This document shows positions 35,754-45,057 of a stretch of DNA of 64,000 nucleotides, piece after piece. Numbering within the stretch: position 1 is the first letter of the stretch; each line of letters starts with the position of its first letter. This DNA comes from UBA1858 sp963976865 (GTDB lineage Bacteria; Pseudomonadota; Gammaproteobacteria; UBA4575). The notes below the pieces were generated by a model. That model did no database searches. It had not been told where the DNA came from and was given only the letters and a program-made list of their open reading frames with translations. Where the stretch lies: contig CAXBLY010000002.1 in assembly GCA_963976865.1 (NCBI GenBank), forward strand, positions 186,001 through 250,000, read 5' to 3'. The position numbers and the translations under genes are program-made.

Positions 35754-36110
35754 TTAATATTCTGTATATTTTTTGGAGCTGCCCCTGACTTTATTGACTG
35801 GATAACGCTCCTCATTGATTTTCATTTTTTCTTTGGTCACAGACACAAGATCAATATTCAGCTGGTCACATATACGCAGAAGATAAATGAATACATCAGC
35901 CAGCTCATAAGAGACAAGTTGCTGTTTAGCTTCACCTAAAGCGTAACTTGCCTGGTCGGGCATCCATTGAAAATGTTCAATCAACTCTGAGACTTCGACA
36001 GACAAGGCCATGGAAAGGTTCTTTGGACTATGAAACTGTTCCCAGTCACGCGCTTGCGCAAATTTTCTAAGCGCCAGCATTAAATCATTAATTTCGGTAG
36101 ATTCCATCAT
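35754..36110 (-). CDS. MazG-like nucleotide pyrophosphohydrolase
   Basis: A 118-residue all-alpha NTP pyrophosphohydrolase of the single-domain MazG/dCTPase (RS21-C6) type. The metal-binding pattern EVSELIEHFQW followed by ELADVFIYLLR gives the ExxE and ExxD pairs. It should hydrolyse (d)NTPs to NMP and pyrophosphate, likely cleaning non-canonical nucleotides. It overlaps the upstream YihY gene by 4 bp. Confidence 0.88.
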   Translation of the reverse strand: MMESTEINDLMLALRKFAQARDWEQFHSPKNLSMALSVEVSELIEHFQWMPDQASYALGEAKQQLVSYELADVFIYLLRICDQLNIDLVSVTKEKMKINEERYPVNKVRGSSKKYTEY

Positions 36111-37465
36111 GATTCTGCCATGGTCATTTTTAAATTTTCAGATTGTTCAGCATTCATTTCCAACACCTGTTTAATTGTAAGGTCTCCCAGTTCACGTTCT
36201 ATTGACGCTTCCACTCTGTCAATAATACTCAATGCCATGTCTGTATCAGTGTTATACATATGAACCGGAGAAAATATCGCATAACTATTTCGAATTGCCG
36301 AATAGGCTTCGGAAACTGTCAGGTTTTCCAAAGGCGTTGCTGGCAAATAGGAAGAAGATGACACACCAACACTGTGTAATATTCCCGCCATTTCATAACA
36401 TTGCAACACTTCTTCAACGGATTGTTTCGGGCAAGACAAGTGATCAACAATGTCTTCAATGCTGACGGGTGAATTTCTATTATAGAAGCTGGCACCAACC
36501 ATCAATAACACATTTAGAGCGATATGCTCACGGTCATGATTATTTAGTGACACTGTCTGGTTCTTTGCCATCAGATATTCCGGGTATTGACGATAGAACG
36601 CCACACTGGAACCCACCAGCAGAATTAACCAATTCAGGTATAGCCAGGTCATAAAAAAGAAGATAATTGCAAAACCTGCATAAATTGCCGTCTGCATGGA
36701 TGACTGGGCGATCACCAGCGCAAACAGGTAACCTACTGACTGCCACAGAATTCCTGCCACTATTCCTCCTGTTAATGCAGGAATCAGACGTACTTTGGTA
36801 TTGGGAACAAACAGATACACAAAAGTAAATGCAAATATGATCAACACATAAGGAATCAGCTTGGTGACAAATTCCAGCGCCAGCCCAAATGGTTCCACAC
36901 TGGCCAGGCTTTGTGTCACGGAATGATTTAGCATGGTAGCAGTCGTTCCCATCGCTAACAGAACCAGGACAGGCCCCACCATCAGCACACTCAGATAATT
37001 ACTGAATCTTTCAGTCAGACTTCTGGTTTTGTGAATACGCCAGGTGTAGTTAAATGCTTCTTCTACTTTCGTCAACAATGAAATGACTGAATAGAATAAA
37101 AATGCAATTCCCAGGACTCCCAACAAACCTACTTCGACATTATCAACAAAACCAATAATATTGGTTGTCAGCTCTGACGCCTTGTCACCCAGATGTGAAA
37201 ATAGATTCAACAACGCCGGTTCAATCTGATTATGCACACCAAACGCTTTTAACACAGAAAAACTGACAGCAATCAAAGGAACAAAGGAAAGTATTGTCGT
37301 GAATACCAGCGACATGGCACGCAGGTTTAATTGCCCATTGGACAGGTCATTAACTATCAGATAAATAAAGCGACTGACACTAATAACAAGACGCTTCCAT
37401 AATGGCTGCGTCTTTATGTTGGTCTTCCATATTACGTCAGTGATATTACTTAATAAGGCTTGCAT
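36107..37465 (-). CDS. YihY/BrkB family inner-membrane protein
   Basis: A 452-residue protein with about six membrane helices in the first 290 residues and a cytoplasmic C-terminal winged-helix-like region. The family, once misannotated as RNase BN, is represented by LVFTTILSFVPLIAVSFSVL and the WLYLNWLILLVGSS segment. The ATG at 37465 lies 5 bp after the moeB stop and fits the family; an upstream in-frame start at 37543 inside moeB is rejected. Function unproven. Confidence 0.9.
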   Translation of the reverse strand: MQALLSNITDVIWKTNIKTQPLWKRLVISVSRFIYLIVNDLSNGQLNLRAMSLVFTTILSFVPLIAVSFSVLKAFGVHNQIEPALLNLFSHLGDKASELTTNIIGFVDNVEVGLLGVLGIAFLFYSVISLLTKVEEAFNYTWRIHKTRSLTERFSNYLSVLMVGPVLVLLAMGTTATMLNHSVTQSLASVEPFGLALEFVTKLIPYVLIIFAFTFVYLFVPNTKVRLIPALTGGIVAGILWQSVGYLFALVIAQSSMQTAIYAGFAIIFFFMTWLYLNWLILLVGSSVAFYRQYPEYLMAKNQTVSLNNHDREHIALNVLLMVGASFYNRNSPVSIEDIVDHLSCPKQSVEEVLQCYEMAGILHSVGVSSSSYLPATPLENLTVSEAYSAIRNSYAIFSPVHMYNTDTDMALSIIDRVEASIERELGDLTIKQVLEMNAEQSENLKMTMAES

Positions 37466-37469
37466 CAAT

Positions 37470-38234
37470 TTACTCTTTTGAACATACAGGACAGTTCGGA
37501 TCTTTTCGCAATCGTACTGAACGCCAGTCCATCTGCATTGCATCTAACAGCATAAGCTTGCCTGTTAACGGTTCTCCTATACCCAGCAGCATCTTTATAG
37601 CCTCAGTGGCCATCATTGTGCCCATGATGCCTGCGACAGGGCCTAACACACCGTTTTCTGAACAATTCAGTTGTTCATCTGTGGCATCTGGATATAGACA
37701 ATGGTAGCACGGCGAATCGGCCTTTCTATGATCAAACGTCGTCAACTGTCCTTCAAAGCGTATGACTGCACCGGATATCAAAGGCGTTCCAGCTTTCACA
37801 CACGCTTTATTATGTTGATAGCGTGCCGCAAACGTATCTGTTCCATCAAGAACCAGATCAGCACTAGACACCAGTGTTAGTAATTCCTGTTCATCTGGAA
37901 TTTTTGTTACCGCAGTGACTTGAAGCCCAGTTCCAAATTTCTTCAGCTTTTGCACTGCTACCTCTGCTTTATAGTCACCAATATCCTCAACTGTATACAG
38001 AATCTGGCGTTGCATATTGGATTGATCCACTACATCAGGATCAACAATGACTATTTCACCAATGCCGGCTGTTGCCAGATAAAACAGCAGCGGACAACCA
38101 AGCCCACCAGCCCCTAATATAAGTACACTGGCATTAATTAATTTCTGCTGACCTTCAACATCTATCTGCGGCAACATGATTTGCCGGCTGTATTGCAATA
38201 ACTGCGCGTCAGTCAGCTCACTTGAATCAGACAT
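37470..38234 (-). CDS. moeB: Adenylyltransferase MoeB/ThiF (HesA family)
   Basis: A 254-residue E1-like enzyme that adenylates the C-terminal Gly of MoaD or ThiS. The nucleotide-binding motif LGAGGLGCP is near residues 40-48. The zinc cysteines are in CYHC (around 180) and CPVC at the C-terminus. MoeB versus ThiF cannot be separated with certainty by eye; MoeB is favoured by mobA/mobB nearby and by the molybdenum formate dehydrogenase in this window. Confidence 0.88.
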   Translation of the reverse strand: MSDSSELTDAQLLQYSRQIMLPQIDVEGQQKLINASVLILGAGGLGCPLLFYLATAGIGEIVIVDPDVVDQSNMQRQILYTVEDIGDYKAEVAVQKLKKFGTGLQVTAVTKIPDEQELLTLVSSADLVLDGTDTFAARYQHNKACVKAGTPLISGAVIRFEGQLTTFDHRKADSPCYHCLYPDATDEQLNCSENGVLGPVAGIMGTMMATEAIKMLLGIGEPLTGKLMLLDAMQMDWRSVRLRKDPNCPVCSKE

Positions 38235-38242
38235 TAACCTGT

Positions 38243-38548
38243 TTATTTTTTATTGGCGTTAAATGCAGCCATCTGTTCAGGAGTCGCTTCCTTCTGATGC
38301 TTGTCTTTCCATTCTGAATACGGCATACCATAGACCTGTTCACGTGCCTGGTCATAATCGAGTTCAATTCCGCGATCTTTGGCCGCTGCCACATACCATT
38401 TTGATAAACAGTTACGGCAAAAGTCAGCCAGATTCATTAAGTCAATATTCTGTACATCAGGTCTGGATTGCAGATGTTCAACCAGGCGCCTGTAAACTGC
38501 AGCCTCAATTTCCAATTGCTTATCTGCGACTTTTTCTTCATTGCTCAT
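38243..38548 (-). CDS. DUF1244 family protein
   Basis: A 102-residue protein matching DUF1244: LVEHLQSRPDVQNIDLMNL, then FCRNCLSKWY and YGMPYSEWK. The two Cys in FCRNC are conserved in the family. The function is unknown. The ATG at 38548 has an AAGGAG site upstream; an earlier in-frame ATG at 38590 lacks one. It precedes moeB by 8 bp. Confidence 0.9.
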   Translation of the reverse strand: MSNEEKVADKQLEIEAAVYRRLVEHLQSRPDVQNIDLMNLADFCRNCLSKWYVAAAKDRGIELDYDQAREQVYGMPYSEWKDKHQKEATPEQMAAFNANKK

Positions 38549-38626
38549 ATATTTATGCTCCTTGTTAGGTTTGAAACCCTTATAATCCATATGCTATGTA
38601 TTTTACCTTAAGTGCAATAATTCAAC

Positions 38627-39217
38627 ATGAAAACACATAACAATGTTACTGGTTTAATTCTCGCCGGCGGAATGGCTCGCCGTATGGGTGGCATCGATAA
38701 AGGTCTGGTGACTCTGGAAGGACGTCCAATGATTTCCTATATCATTGACACCTTACGTCCACAGGTAAACTCGATACTGATTAACGCCAATCGTAACATC
38801 AGCACTTATGAAGAGTACGGCTACGATGTGATTCGGGATGAAATAGAAGATTACCAGGGACCTCTTGCGGGTATGGCCAGCGGTCTTCGCTATTGCAAAA
38901 CTGATTATATCTCAACCGTTCCCTGTGATGGTCCTGTGCTGCCCGATAATTATATTGATATTCTTGTTCAGGCGGCTTACCAGACCGACGCGCCCATTAG
39001 CGTTGGCTTTGATGGCAAACGCTTACAGCCAGTGTACGCACTCATTCACCGGGATTTATTAAGCGATTTGAATGAATATCTTGGCGCTGGCGAACGTAAA
39101 ATTGATCGCTGGTATGACAGGCATCCATTCGCCAAAGCCGATTTTTCCTCGAGAACGGATATGTTTACTAATATTAATACTCCAGAGGATTTAAAATCAG
39201 CCAGCAGTTTACTTTGA
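38627..39217 (+). CDS. mobA: Molybdenum cofactor guanylyltransferase
   Basis: A 196-residue nucleotidyltransferase that attaches GMP to molybdopterin to form the MGD cofactor. The N-terminal GTP-binding motif LILAGGMARRMGGIDKGL is complete, and DEIEDYQGPLAGMASGL and VPCDGPVLP follow. MGD-type cofactor is needed by enzymes of the formate dehydrogenase family, such as the one encoded at 12408. mobB follows after 19 bp. Confidence 0.95.
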   Translation: MKTHNNVTGLILAGGMARRMGGIDKGLVTLEGRPMISYIIDTLRPQVNSILINANRNISTYEEYGYDVIRDEIEDYQGPLAGMASGLRYCKTDYISTVPCDGPVLPDNYIDILVQAAYQTDAPISVGFDGKRLQPVYALIHRDLLSDLNEYLGAGERKIDRWYDRHPFAKADFSSRTDMFTNINTPEDLKSASSLL

Positions 39218-39236
39218 ATTAACCCAGTCATTTACT

Positions 39237-39767
39237 ATGGACCTAAACAACTGCCCCACCCCACTCGTCGGTTTTTGTGCGTTCAGCGGCACAGGGAAGA
39301 CAACACTGTTAACAAGATTAATCCCGATACTTAGCGCACAGGGAATTCGTCTGGCCGTCATCAAACATGCTCACCATAACTTTGATATCGACCATCAGGA
39401 AAAAGACAGTTACAGACTGCGCCATGCAGGCGCGACACAGATGCTGATTTCCTCATCACGACGCTGGGCGCTGATGACTGAATTGCATGAGACACAGACA
39501 GAATTAACCCTGGCGGATCTTATTGATCAGATTGACCACGACAGTATTGACTTAATTTTAGTTGAAGGCTTCAAGAAGCTGTCATTTCCAAAAATTGAAT
39601 TACATCGCCCCAGTTTAGGGCATCCGGTTATGTGTCTTGAAGACAGCAACGTTATTGCTTTGGCGTCAGATGAGACCTGCTCTGTACCGGAACAAGTAGT
39701 CTGTCTGGATATCAATGAACCTAAGGAGATAGCGACATTTATCTGTAGTCACTTTAAGCTCGGATAG
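39237..39767 (+). CDS. mobB: Molybdopterin-guanine dinucleotide biosynthesis adaptor MobB
   Basis: A 176-residue P-loop GTPase that assists MobA. The P-loop is FSGTGKTTLLTRL, followed by IKHAHHNFDIDHQEKDSYR and the DLILVEGFK segment typical of MobB. Encoded just after mobA on the same strand, evidently cotranscribed. Confidence 0.93.
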   Translation: MDLNNCPTPLVGFCAFSGTGKTTLLTRLIPILSAQGIRLAVIKHAHHNFDIDHQEKDSYRLRHAGATQMLISSSRRWALMTELHETQTELTLADLIDQIDHDSIDLILVEGFKKLSFPKIELHRPSLGHPVMCLEDSNVIALASDETCSVPEQVVCLDINEPKEIATFICSHFKLG

Positions 39768-40029
39768 ATAATAAATTTGTGTTGCAACGCCGTTTATTGA
39801 TTTAGATATCCTCTATACTCCCGACTCATGTAAAATAGCCCGGCAATCGAAGATATCACAAATCAGTTATTAAACCCCGTAACATTAAACTAATAAATAT
39901 CAATAATTTATATAACTTTGTTAATTAGATTTATAATGTATTGCCAATTATCGATTAACTCTGCACAGGTCATCAATCAGTGCACGCCCCATTTAATGGA
40001 CACTGAACTAGAATCCAGGAGGACTAAAC

Positions 40030-41343
40030 ATGTCTAGTCAATCAAAGAAAACCGTCACCATTACAGACAATACAACCGGCAAACAGGTTGAGCTTCCTGT
40101 CCTTGAAGGAACAGACGGTCCGAGTACTATAGATATCAGATCACTCTATAAAGAACTTGGCTATTTCACTTTTGACCCGGGATTCATGTCCACTGCCAGC
40201 TGTGACAGTAAAATCACATTCATTGATGGTACTGAAGGACGTCTGGCCTATCGCGGTTACCCGATTGAACAGTTAGCAGAAAACAGTTCTTATGATGAAG
40301 TCTGCTCACTGCTGCTTTATGGCGAGCTGCCTTCAGAGTCACAGTTAAAAAAATATACCAATTCAATCAAAGAGCACAAGTTGCTCGATGAAAAAATGAG
40401 ACGCTTCTTCCTGGGTTTCCGGCACGATGCCCACCCAATGGCCATGATGGTAGCTTCAGTAGGTGCACTTGCGGCTTTCTACCACGAAGAAGTTGATGTA
40501 CACGATCCAGTTTCACGGGAGATAGCTGCTCACCGCCTGATTGCGAAAATGCCGACGCTTGCCAGCTGGTGTTACAAATTTGCACTGGGACAGCCGTTTA
40601 ACTACCCGAATCTTGAACTGGACTACACAGGTGACTTCCTGCATATGATGTATAGTATGCCGGGGCGCTTGCACAAGCCTTCACCAACCATGGTGCGCGC
40701 CATGGATCTGATTTTGATTCTGCATGCTGACCATGAGCAAAACGCATCCACGTCAACCGTACGCCTGACAGGCAGTTCCGAGGCCAGTCCTTTTGCGGCC
40801 TTATCTGCTGGTATTGGTTCGCTCTGGGGGCCTGCACACGGCGGCGCAAATGAAGCAGTCATTCGCATGCTCAATGAAATTGTTGAATCGGGTAAAGATT
40901 TATCTCACTACATTGCACGTGCTAAAGACAAGGATGACCGTTTCCGCTTAATGGGATTTGGCCATCGCGTTTACAAGAATTACGATCCACGCGCTAAAAT
41001 TATTCGCCAGATATGTCACGACTTGCTTGACGAACTGGATGACAATAATCCCAACAAGCCACTGCTTAAAATTGCAATGGATCTTGAAAAAATTGCGCTT
41101 GAAGATGAATACTTCATTAAACGAAAGCTGTATCCAAATGTTGACTTCTATTCAGGAATTATCTTCCAGGCAATTGGCATTCCAGTGAGTATGTTCACTG
41201 TAATATTTGCATTATCACGCACAGTGGGATGGTTAACCCACTGGATGGAAATGATGAGTGATCCTGATGCCAGGATTGGCCGCCCGCGTCAGTTATACAC
41301 GGGGTATACAACAAGAGATTACGTAGATATCAAAAAGCGCTGA
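40030..41343 (+). CDS. gltA: Citrate synthase
   Basis: A 437-residue type II (hexameric, NADH-sensitive class) citrate synthase condensing acetyl-CoA and oxaloacetate. Signature segments are LILHADHEQNASTSTVRL, GPAHGGANEAV and MGFGHRVYKNYDPRA, with catalytic His in HADHEQ and GFGHRVY and Asp in DFYSGI. The start has a strong CCAGGAGG site. Preceded by 262 bp of AT-rich promoter region, and followed by a strong terminator. Confidence 0.97.
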   Translation: MSSQSKKTVTITDNTTGKQVELPVLEGTDGPSTIDIRSLYKELGYFTFDPGFMSTASCDSKITFIDGTEGRLAYRGYPIEQLAENSSYDEVCSLLLYGELPSESQLKKYTNSIKEHKLLDEKMRRFFLGFRHDAHPMAMMVASVGALAAFYHEEVDVHDPVSREIAAHRLIAKMPTLASWCYKFALGQPFNYPNLELDYTGDFLHMMYSMPGRLHKPSPTMVRAMDLILILHADHEQNASTSTVRLTGSSEASPFAALSAGIGSLWGPAHGGANEAVIRMLNEIVESGKDLSHYIARAKDKDDRFRLMGFGHRVYKNYDPRAKIIRQICHDLLDELDDNNPNKPLLKIAMDLEKIALEDEYFIKRKLYPNVDFYSGIIFQAIGIPVSMFTVIFALSRTVGWLTHWMEMMSDPDARIGRPRQLYTGYTTRDYVDIKKR

Positions 41344-41367
41344 TCTCACAACAATCAGGCAACACTA

Positions 41368-41403
41368 AAAAGCCCTCACGACATCATCAGTGAGGGCTTT
41401 TTT
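41368..41403 (+). terminator. Terminator after gltA, shared with convergent metX
   Basis: A perfect 12-bp stem (41368-41379 with 41390-41401) with a 10-nt loop ends in a run of seven T residues, a classic Rho-independent terminator for gltA. Its minus-strand copy has four T residues, so it may also stop metX transcription; the metX stop codon overlaps its end. Confidence 0.92.
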
Positions 41404-42565
41404 ATGCGCAAGTATTTTGTTCAAAAAACTTTCGAATCACGGGCGAAAAATGCGCTTCATCAATTAAAAATGAATCATGCCCGTTAATTGAATCAAGCTG
41501 AACAAACTCCACCGGACAACCTGACTTACGAATACCATCAGCAATTTCCTGTTGCTGATGAACAGGAAATAAAATATCTGTTTCCACACCAATGACTAAT
41601 GCATTTCTGGTCTGAATCTTTGCCAGCCCCGCGTTTACAGAACCACCGTGATCGGCCACGTCAAACAGATCCATCGCTCTGGATAAATACAGATAACTAT
41701 TGGCATCAAATGTTTTTACAAATTTGTGTGCGTTGTAATCCAGATAGGATTCAACCTCAAACTCAATACCAAAACGATCTTTTGATTTACGATCTGCGCT
41801 AACACGTGCACGGTTAAAGCGCTGGTGCCACTCTTCTGCAGCACGATATGACATAAGGCCTAATTTGCGCGCCAGCACCATACCACTGGTAGGCTCCTGG
41901 TCCGGATCATACAAGCCATTCTTGAATGCAGGATCACAGCGTATTATTTCACGCTGCAGAGACCGTACGGCTATGGTAAAAGGTAATGCGCGCGTCGCTG
42001 CCGAAATTGAAATCAGGTGATCCACTTCATCCGGGTACATTAATGCGTACGCCAGTGCAGACATCCCCCCCATGGAACTACCGACCACCGTATGCAATTG
42101 GTCAATACCCAGATCCAGTAATGCATGGTGTGCAGACTTTGCGACATCTTCAATACTAAGATCAGGAAAATCCAGTCCGTATACCTGACCCGTCTCCGGA
42201 TTAATTGACGAGGGGCTTGTTGAACCAAAGCAACTCCCCAGTGTGTTGACGCACACGACATAGTATTTATTGGTATCGATCGGCTTGCCAGGACCAATCA
42301 TATACTCCCACCAGCCCTTACTTGGATCCAGCTCTGAAGAACACGCATGAGCCGATGGCGAAAGCCCGCCAAACACCAGCACTACATTATCATGGTTATT
42401 GGATAGCGTTCCCCAGGACTCATAGGCAATCACCACCTTTTTCAATACCCCGCCACGGTGCATAACGAAATCACCAGTGCCGTAATCACCTTTAAGAGTG
42501 ACAAACCTAGTTGCTGCCGTTGTACGCGGATGAGTTTGCTTTACTTCCAATGTACTCGTACTCAT
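41402..42565 (-). CDS. metX: MetX-family homoserine (or serine) O-acyltransferase
   Basis: A 387-residue alpha/beta-hydrolase acyltransferase. The nucleophile elbow is VVGSSMGGMSAL; the catalytic Asp and His lie in VETDILFP and NGHDSFL. MetX enzymes acylate L-homoserine in methionine synthesis with acetyl- or succinyl-CoA. Here the segment after the elbow reads ATRALPFTIAVRSLQRE, which differs from the usual homoserine enzymes and reminds me of serine O-acyltransferase variants, so both the acyl donor and the acceptor are uncertain. Confidence 0.85.
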   Translation of the reverse strand: MSTSTLEVKQTHPRTTAATRFVTLKGDYGTGDFVMHRGGVLKKVVIAYESWGTLSNNHDNVVLVFGGLSPSAHACSSELDPSKGWWEYMIGPGKPIDTNKYYVVCVNTLGSCFGSTSPSSINPETGQVYGLDFPDLSIEDVAKSAHHALLDLGIDQLHTVVGSSMGGMSALAYALMYPDEVDHLISISAATRALPFTIAVRSLQREIIRCDPAFKNGLYDPDQEPTSGMVLARKLGLMSYRAAEEWHQRFNRARVSADRKSKDRFGIEFEVESYLDYNAHKFVKTFDANSYLYLSRAMDLFDVADHGGSVNAGLAKIQTRNALVIGVETDILFPVHQQQEIADGIRKSGCPVEFVQLDSINGHDSFLIDEAHFSPVIRKFFEQNTCA

Positions 42566-42660
42566 ATTTGAATCAACTTTTAAAACATACTAAAACCAAG
42601 GTTAAATTATATCGACTATAAAATTTAAACGCTAAGCTTTATTGATATCTCAGTTAAGTG

Positions 42661-43149
42661 TTATCGTCGTTCAGCCTGCATATGAGCGAAAATGACAAGG
42701 ATCACCAGCACAATGAACAATAACAGGGTCTGCTGGGGAATTGTCATTCCAAGAAACGTCCAGCTCACTTCCGCACACTGACCAGACCCGGTAAATATGC
42801 GTTTTATGACATCACCGAGTGGAAATACGTCCAGCATATAACTTAAATCCGGACCGCATTCTGGCACCTGATCAGGAGGCAGCCCCTGTAGCCAGATATG
42901 ACGTGCGGCCACACCTACACCGATCATGCCGAATAATGTCGCCACACCGGTATACACCCAGCGCATGATTCCATGTGCGTTATGCAAAAAGGCAATAAAA
43001 CACACTGCAGCAATAACAATCAATATAGCCCTGTCAACCATACACAGGGGACAAGGCTCTAAAAACAATACGCCTTCCAGATAATAGATTGCGAACAACA
43101 TGGACGCAGTCACTATACTAACAATCAATAAATTCAGTATTCGGTACAT
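42661..43149 (-). CDS. dsbB: Disulfide bond formation protein DsbB
   Basis: A 162-residue, four-helix inner-membrane quinone reductase that reoxidises DsbA. The first periplasmic cysteine pair is in EPCPLCMVDRA; the second pair is Cys in PECGPDL and GQCAEVSW. Ends with a basic tail. Located upstream of metX on the same strand with a 95-bp gap. Confidence 0.93.
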   Translation of the reverse strand: MYRILNLLIVSIVTASMLFAIYYLEGVLFLEPCPLCMVDRAILIVIAAVCFIAFLHNAHGIMRWVYTGVATLFGMIGVGVAARHIWLQGLPPDQVPECGPDLSYMLDVFPLGDVIKRIFTGSGQCAEVSWTFLGMTIPQQTLLLFIVLVILVIFAHMQAERR

Positions 43150-43172
43150 TCTATTTGCTCTATTTTGTCAAA

Positions 43173-43532
43173 TTACAACAGCTTTAAAATTTTATAGGCA
43201 TTGATGCGTCTAAGAAATGGAACACTCGCTATGAACAGCATCACCCCCGCGCCATTTGCCACGATATCTGCCAGGGAGGTATCTCTTCCCGGAATGAAAC
43301 CCTGTGCATATTCTATCAAGCCACTGTAAATCATAATGAAGACGGATTTAATCAGTAGTTGCTGACTGGGATTCCACGAGAAATCCAGCATCATAATCAG
43401 CAGGAAGTAACTAATACAGTGAATCAGCTTATCATTCCACTGGACAGGCACTGCCTGCCCTGATGAAGACAATGAAAAAAACAGTGACAGCACTATCAAT
43501 GTAATAAATGCGAACTGAAAATAAATTTTCAA
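43173..43532 (-). CDS. VanZ-like membrane protein
   Basis: A 119-residue protein with four predicted helices of the VanZ family. Typical segments are NDKLIHCISYFLLIMMLDF and EYAQGFIPGRDTSLADIVANGAG. In gammaproteobacteria small VanZ-like proteins are common and mostly uncharacterised. It precedes dsbB by 23 bp. Confidence 0.85.
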   Translation of the reverse strand: MKIYFQFAFITLIVLSLFFSLSSSGQAVPVQWNDKLIHCISYFLLIMMLDFSWNPSQQLLIKSVFIMIYSGLIEYAQGFIPGRDTSLADIVANGAGVMLFIASVPFLRRINAYKILKLL

Positions 43533-43583
43533 ATGTAATGTCCTTATATTTACGTTTGTTTGATACCTATTCAGTCCGAAGGT

Positions 43584-44126
43584 TCATGCACATCCAAGTT
43601 TTCTGTAATAACCCACCAGCACATCAAGACTGTAGGCGGCATTGGCGGGACTTGGATTTGGACTGACAAATATCTTTGAGTCTATATCATCAAAGTCATT
43701 AAAACCCCATTGCCAGTCAAACTTCAGGTTATATGCATAATACACGAACTTATTGACCGCTATTTTGCCATGGAACCAGACCAGATCAGGCGCATAATGC
43801 TCTATTTTTTTACGCAGTGCGGGTGCATCCCGCTTATAGTCTGCTGCACGAAGTTCATGCCCCATGGCACTGGCGCGCTTTGCCACATCTGTAAATCCTA
43901 TTCCATGTTGATCCAGTAATTTTTTATGGACTGTTTTATCTGGAATCACTTGCCTGTCAATAATTTTTGCCTGATTAAATGCTCTCCAGAAACGATTCCG
44001 GGGATTGGCGAAATAAAATCCAAGGCGCACAGATGGAAGCGATGGATTCAGACCTACTGACAAAACCCTTAATCCATAATCAATATAATCCGGCAAACTA
44101 TTTTCGCTAGCCTGTTGAGTCGTCAT
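43584..44126 (-). CDS. mug: G/U mismatch-specific uracil-DNA glycosylase
   Basis: A 180-residue MUG/TDG-family DNA repair enzyme that removes uracil and ethenocytosine opposite G. The catalytic motif GLNPS is in VLSVGLNPSLPSVRLGFYFA, followed by NPRNRFW and the PNPSPANAA segment of motif 2. The length is normal. It is divergent from the MBL gene at 44214. Confidence 0.92.
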   Translation of the reverse strand: MTTQQASENSLPDYIDYGLRVLSVGLNPSLPSVRLGFYFANPRNRFWRAFNQAKIIDRQVIPDKTVHKKLLDQHGIGFTDVAKRASAMGHELRAADYKRDAPALRKKIEHYAPDLVWFHGKIAVNKFVYYAYNLKFDWQWGFNDFDDIDSKIFVSPNPSPANAAYSLDVLVGYYRKLGCA

Positions 44127-44213
44127 GTTTTGTATTTTAAATCACTATCTTTTACATTATATACATATAGGAAAATCATACCTTTTGAATTCTGTTATTT
44201 TGGAGTGACACAA

Positions 44214-44915
44214 ATGGATAAGACATATGAAATTATTTCGATGGAACTCGGCCCAATGGAAAATTTTGTCTACCTGATTACAGACACCAGAACCAAACAC
44301 ACAGCTGTAATTGATCCTGCCTGGGATACTGCCAGCATCATTCAACTCGCAGAAACAAAAGATCTGGTCATTACCGATGTATTACTTACCCATAGCCACC
44401 ACGACCATATCAACGGTGTCGAAGAAATCCTCAATTACTCAGACCCGCAGTTACATTTATTAAAAGATGAAGCTGATTTCTGGAATACCAGTCTTGGCAG
44501 CGCGACCCTTCATTATGGTGGGGACAAACTTCATGTAGGTGAAACTGAAATATCGGTATTACACACACCAGGACATACTCCCGGATCCGCATGCTATTTA
44601 CTCGACAATGACATCATTACCGGAGACACATTATTCGTATTTGGCTGCGGCCGCTGTGATTTACAGGGCGGCGATCCTGAACAGATGTTTTCCACACTAA
44701 AGAAAATGAAAAGCGAACTCAATTCAGAAACCGTCATTCATCCCGGCCATAATTATGCTGACAAAGCGACCTCGTCTGTCAGCGAACAAATTAATGGCAA
44801 CCCTTTCCTGCACTTCCATGATTGCAATGATTTTGTTGAATACCGCATGCATACTCACGATAAAACACGCAGCACGCCCTACCATCCTGTCACCGTCAAG
44901 GAATTACTAAAATAA
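44214..44915 (+). CDS. Glyoxalase II-like MBL-fold hydrolase
   Basis: A 233-residue cytoplasmic protein of the hydroxyacylglutathione hydrolase-like MBL family. The metal motif THSHHDH is near residues 60-66; further ligands are in HTPGHTPGSACY, GDTLFVFGCGRCD and HPGHNYA. It could be glyoxalase II or a persulfide dioxygenase-type relative; I favour a GloB-like hydrolase. The ATG at 44214 has GGAG upstream; a frame extension back to 44115 overlaps mug and is rejected. Confidence 0.87.
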   Translation: MDKTYEIISMELGPMENFVYLITDTRTKHTAVIDPAWDTASIIQLAETKDLVITDVLLTHSHHDHINGVEEILNYSDPQLHLLKDEADFWNTSLGSATLHYGGDKLHVGETEISVLHTPGHTPGSACYLLDNDIITGDTLFVFGCGRCDLQGGDPEQMFSTLKKMKSELNSETVIHPGHNYADKATSSVSEQINGNPFLHFHDCNDFVEYRMHTHDKTRSTPYHPVTVKELLK

Positions 44916-45057
44916 ATTAAATTATTTTGTAATTAACGCCATAAAGTTAAGGTCTTGTTGATAGTAACACCGAGAGAGCACACAAAATTCTGTCTCTGGC
45001 TTGTTACCCACTATTCAATAATTCAACTTTATGTAGATATAACACAAGGAATTAATC

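Noticed and set aside
44115..44213. N-terminal extension of the glyoxalase II-like protein
   Set aside because: It overlaps the divergent mug gene, and the ATG at 44214 has a ribosome site and fits the family start.
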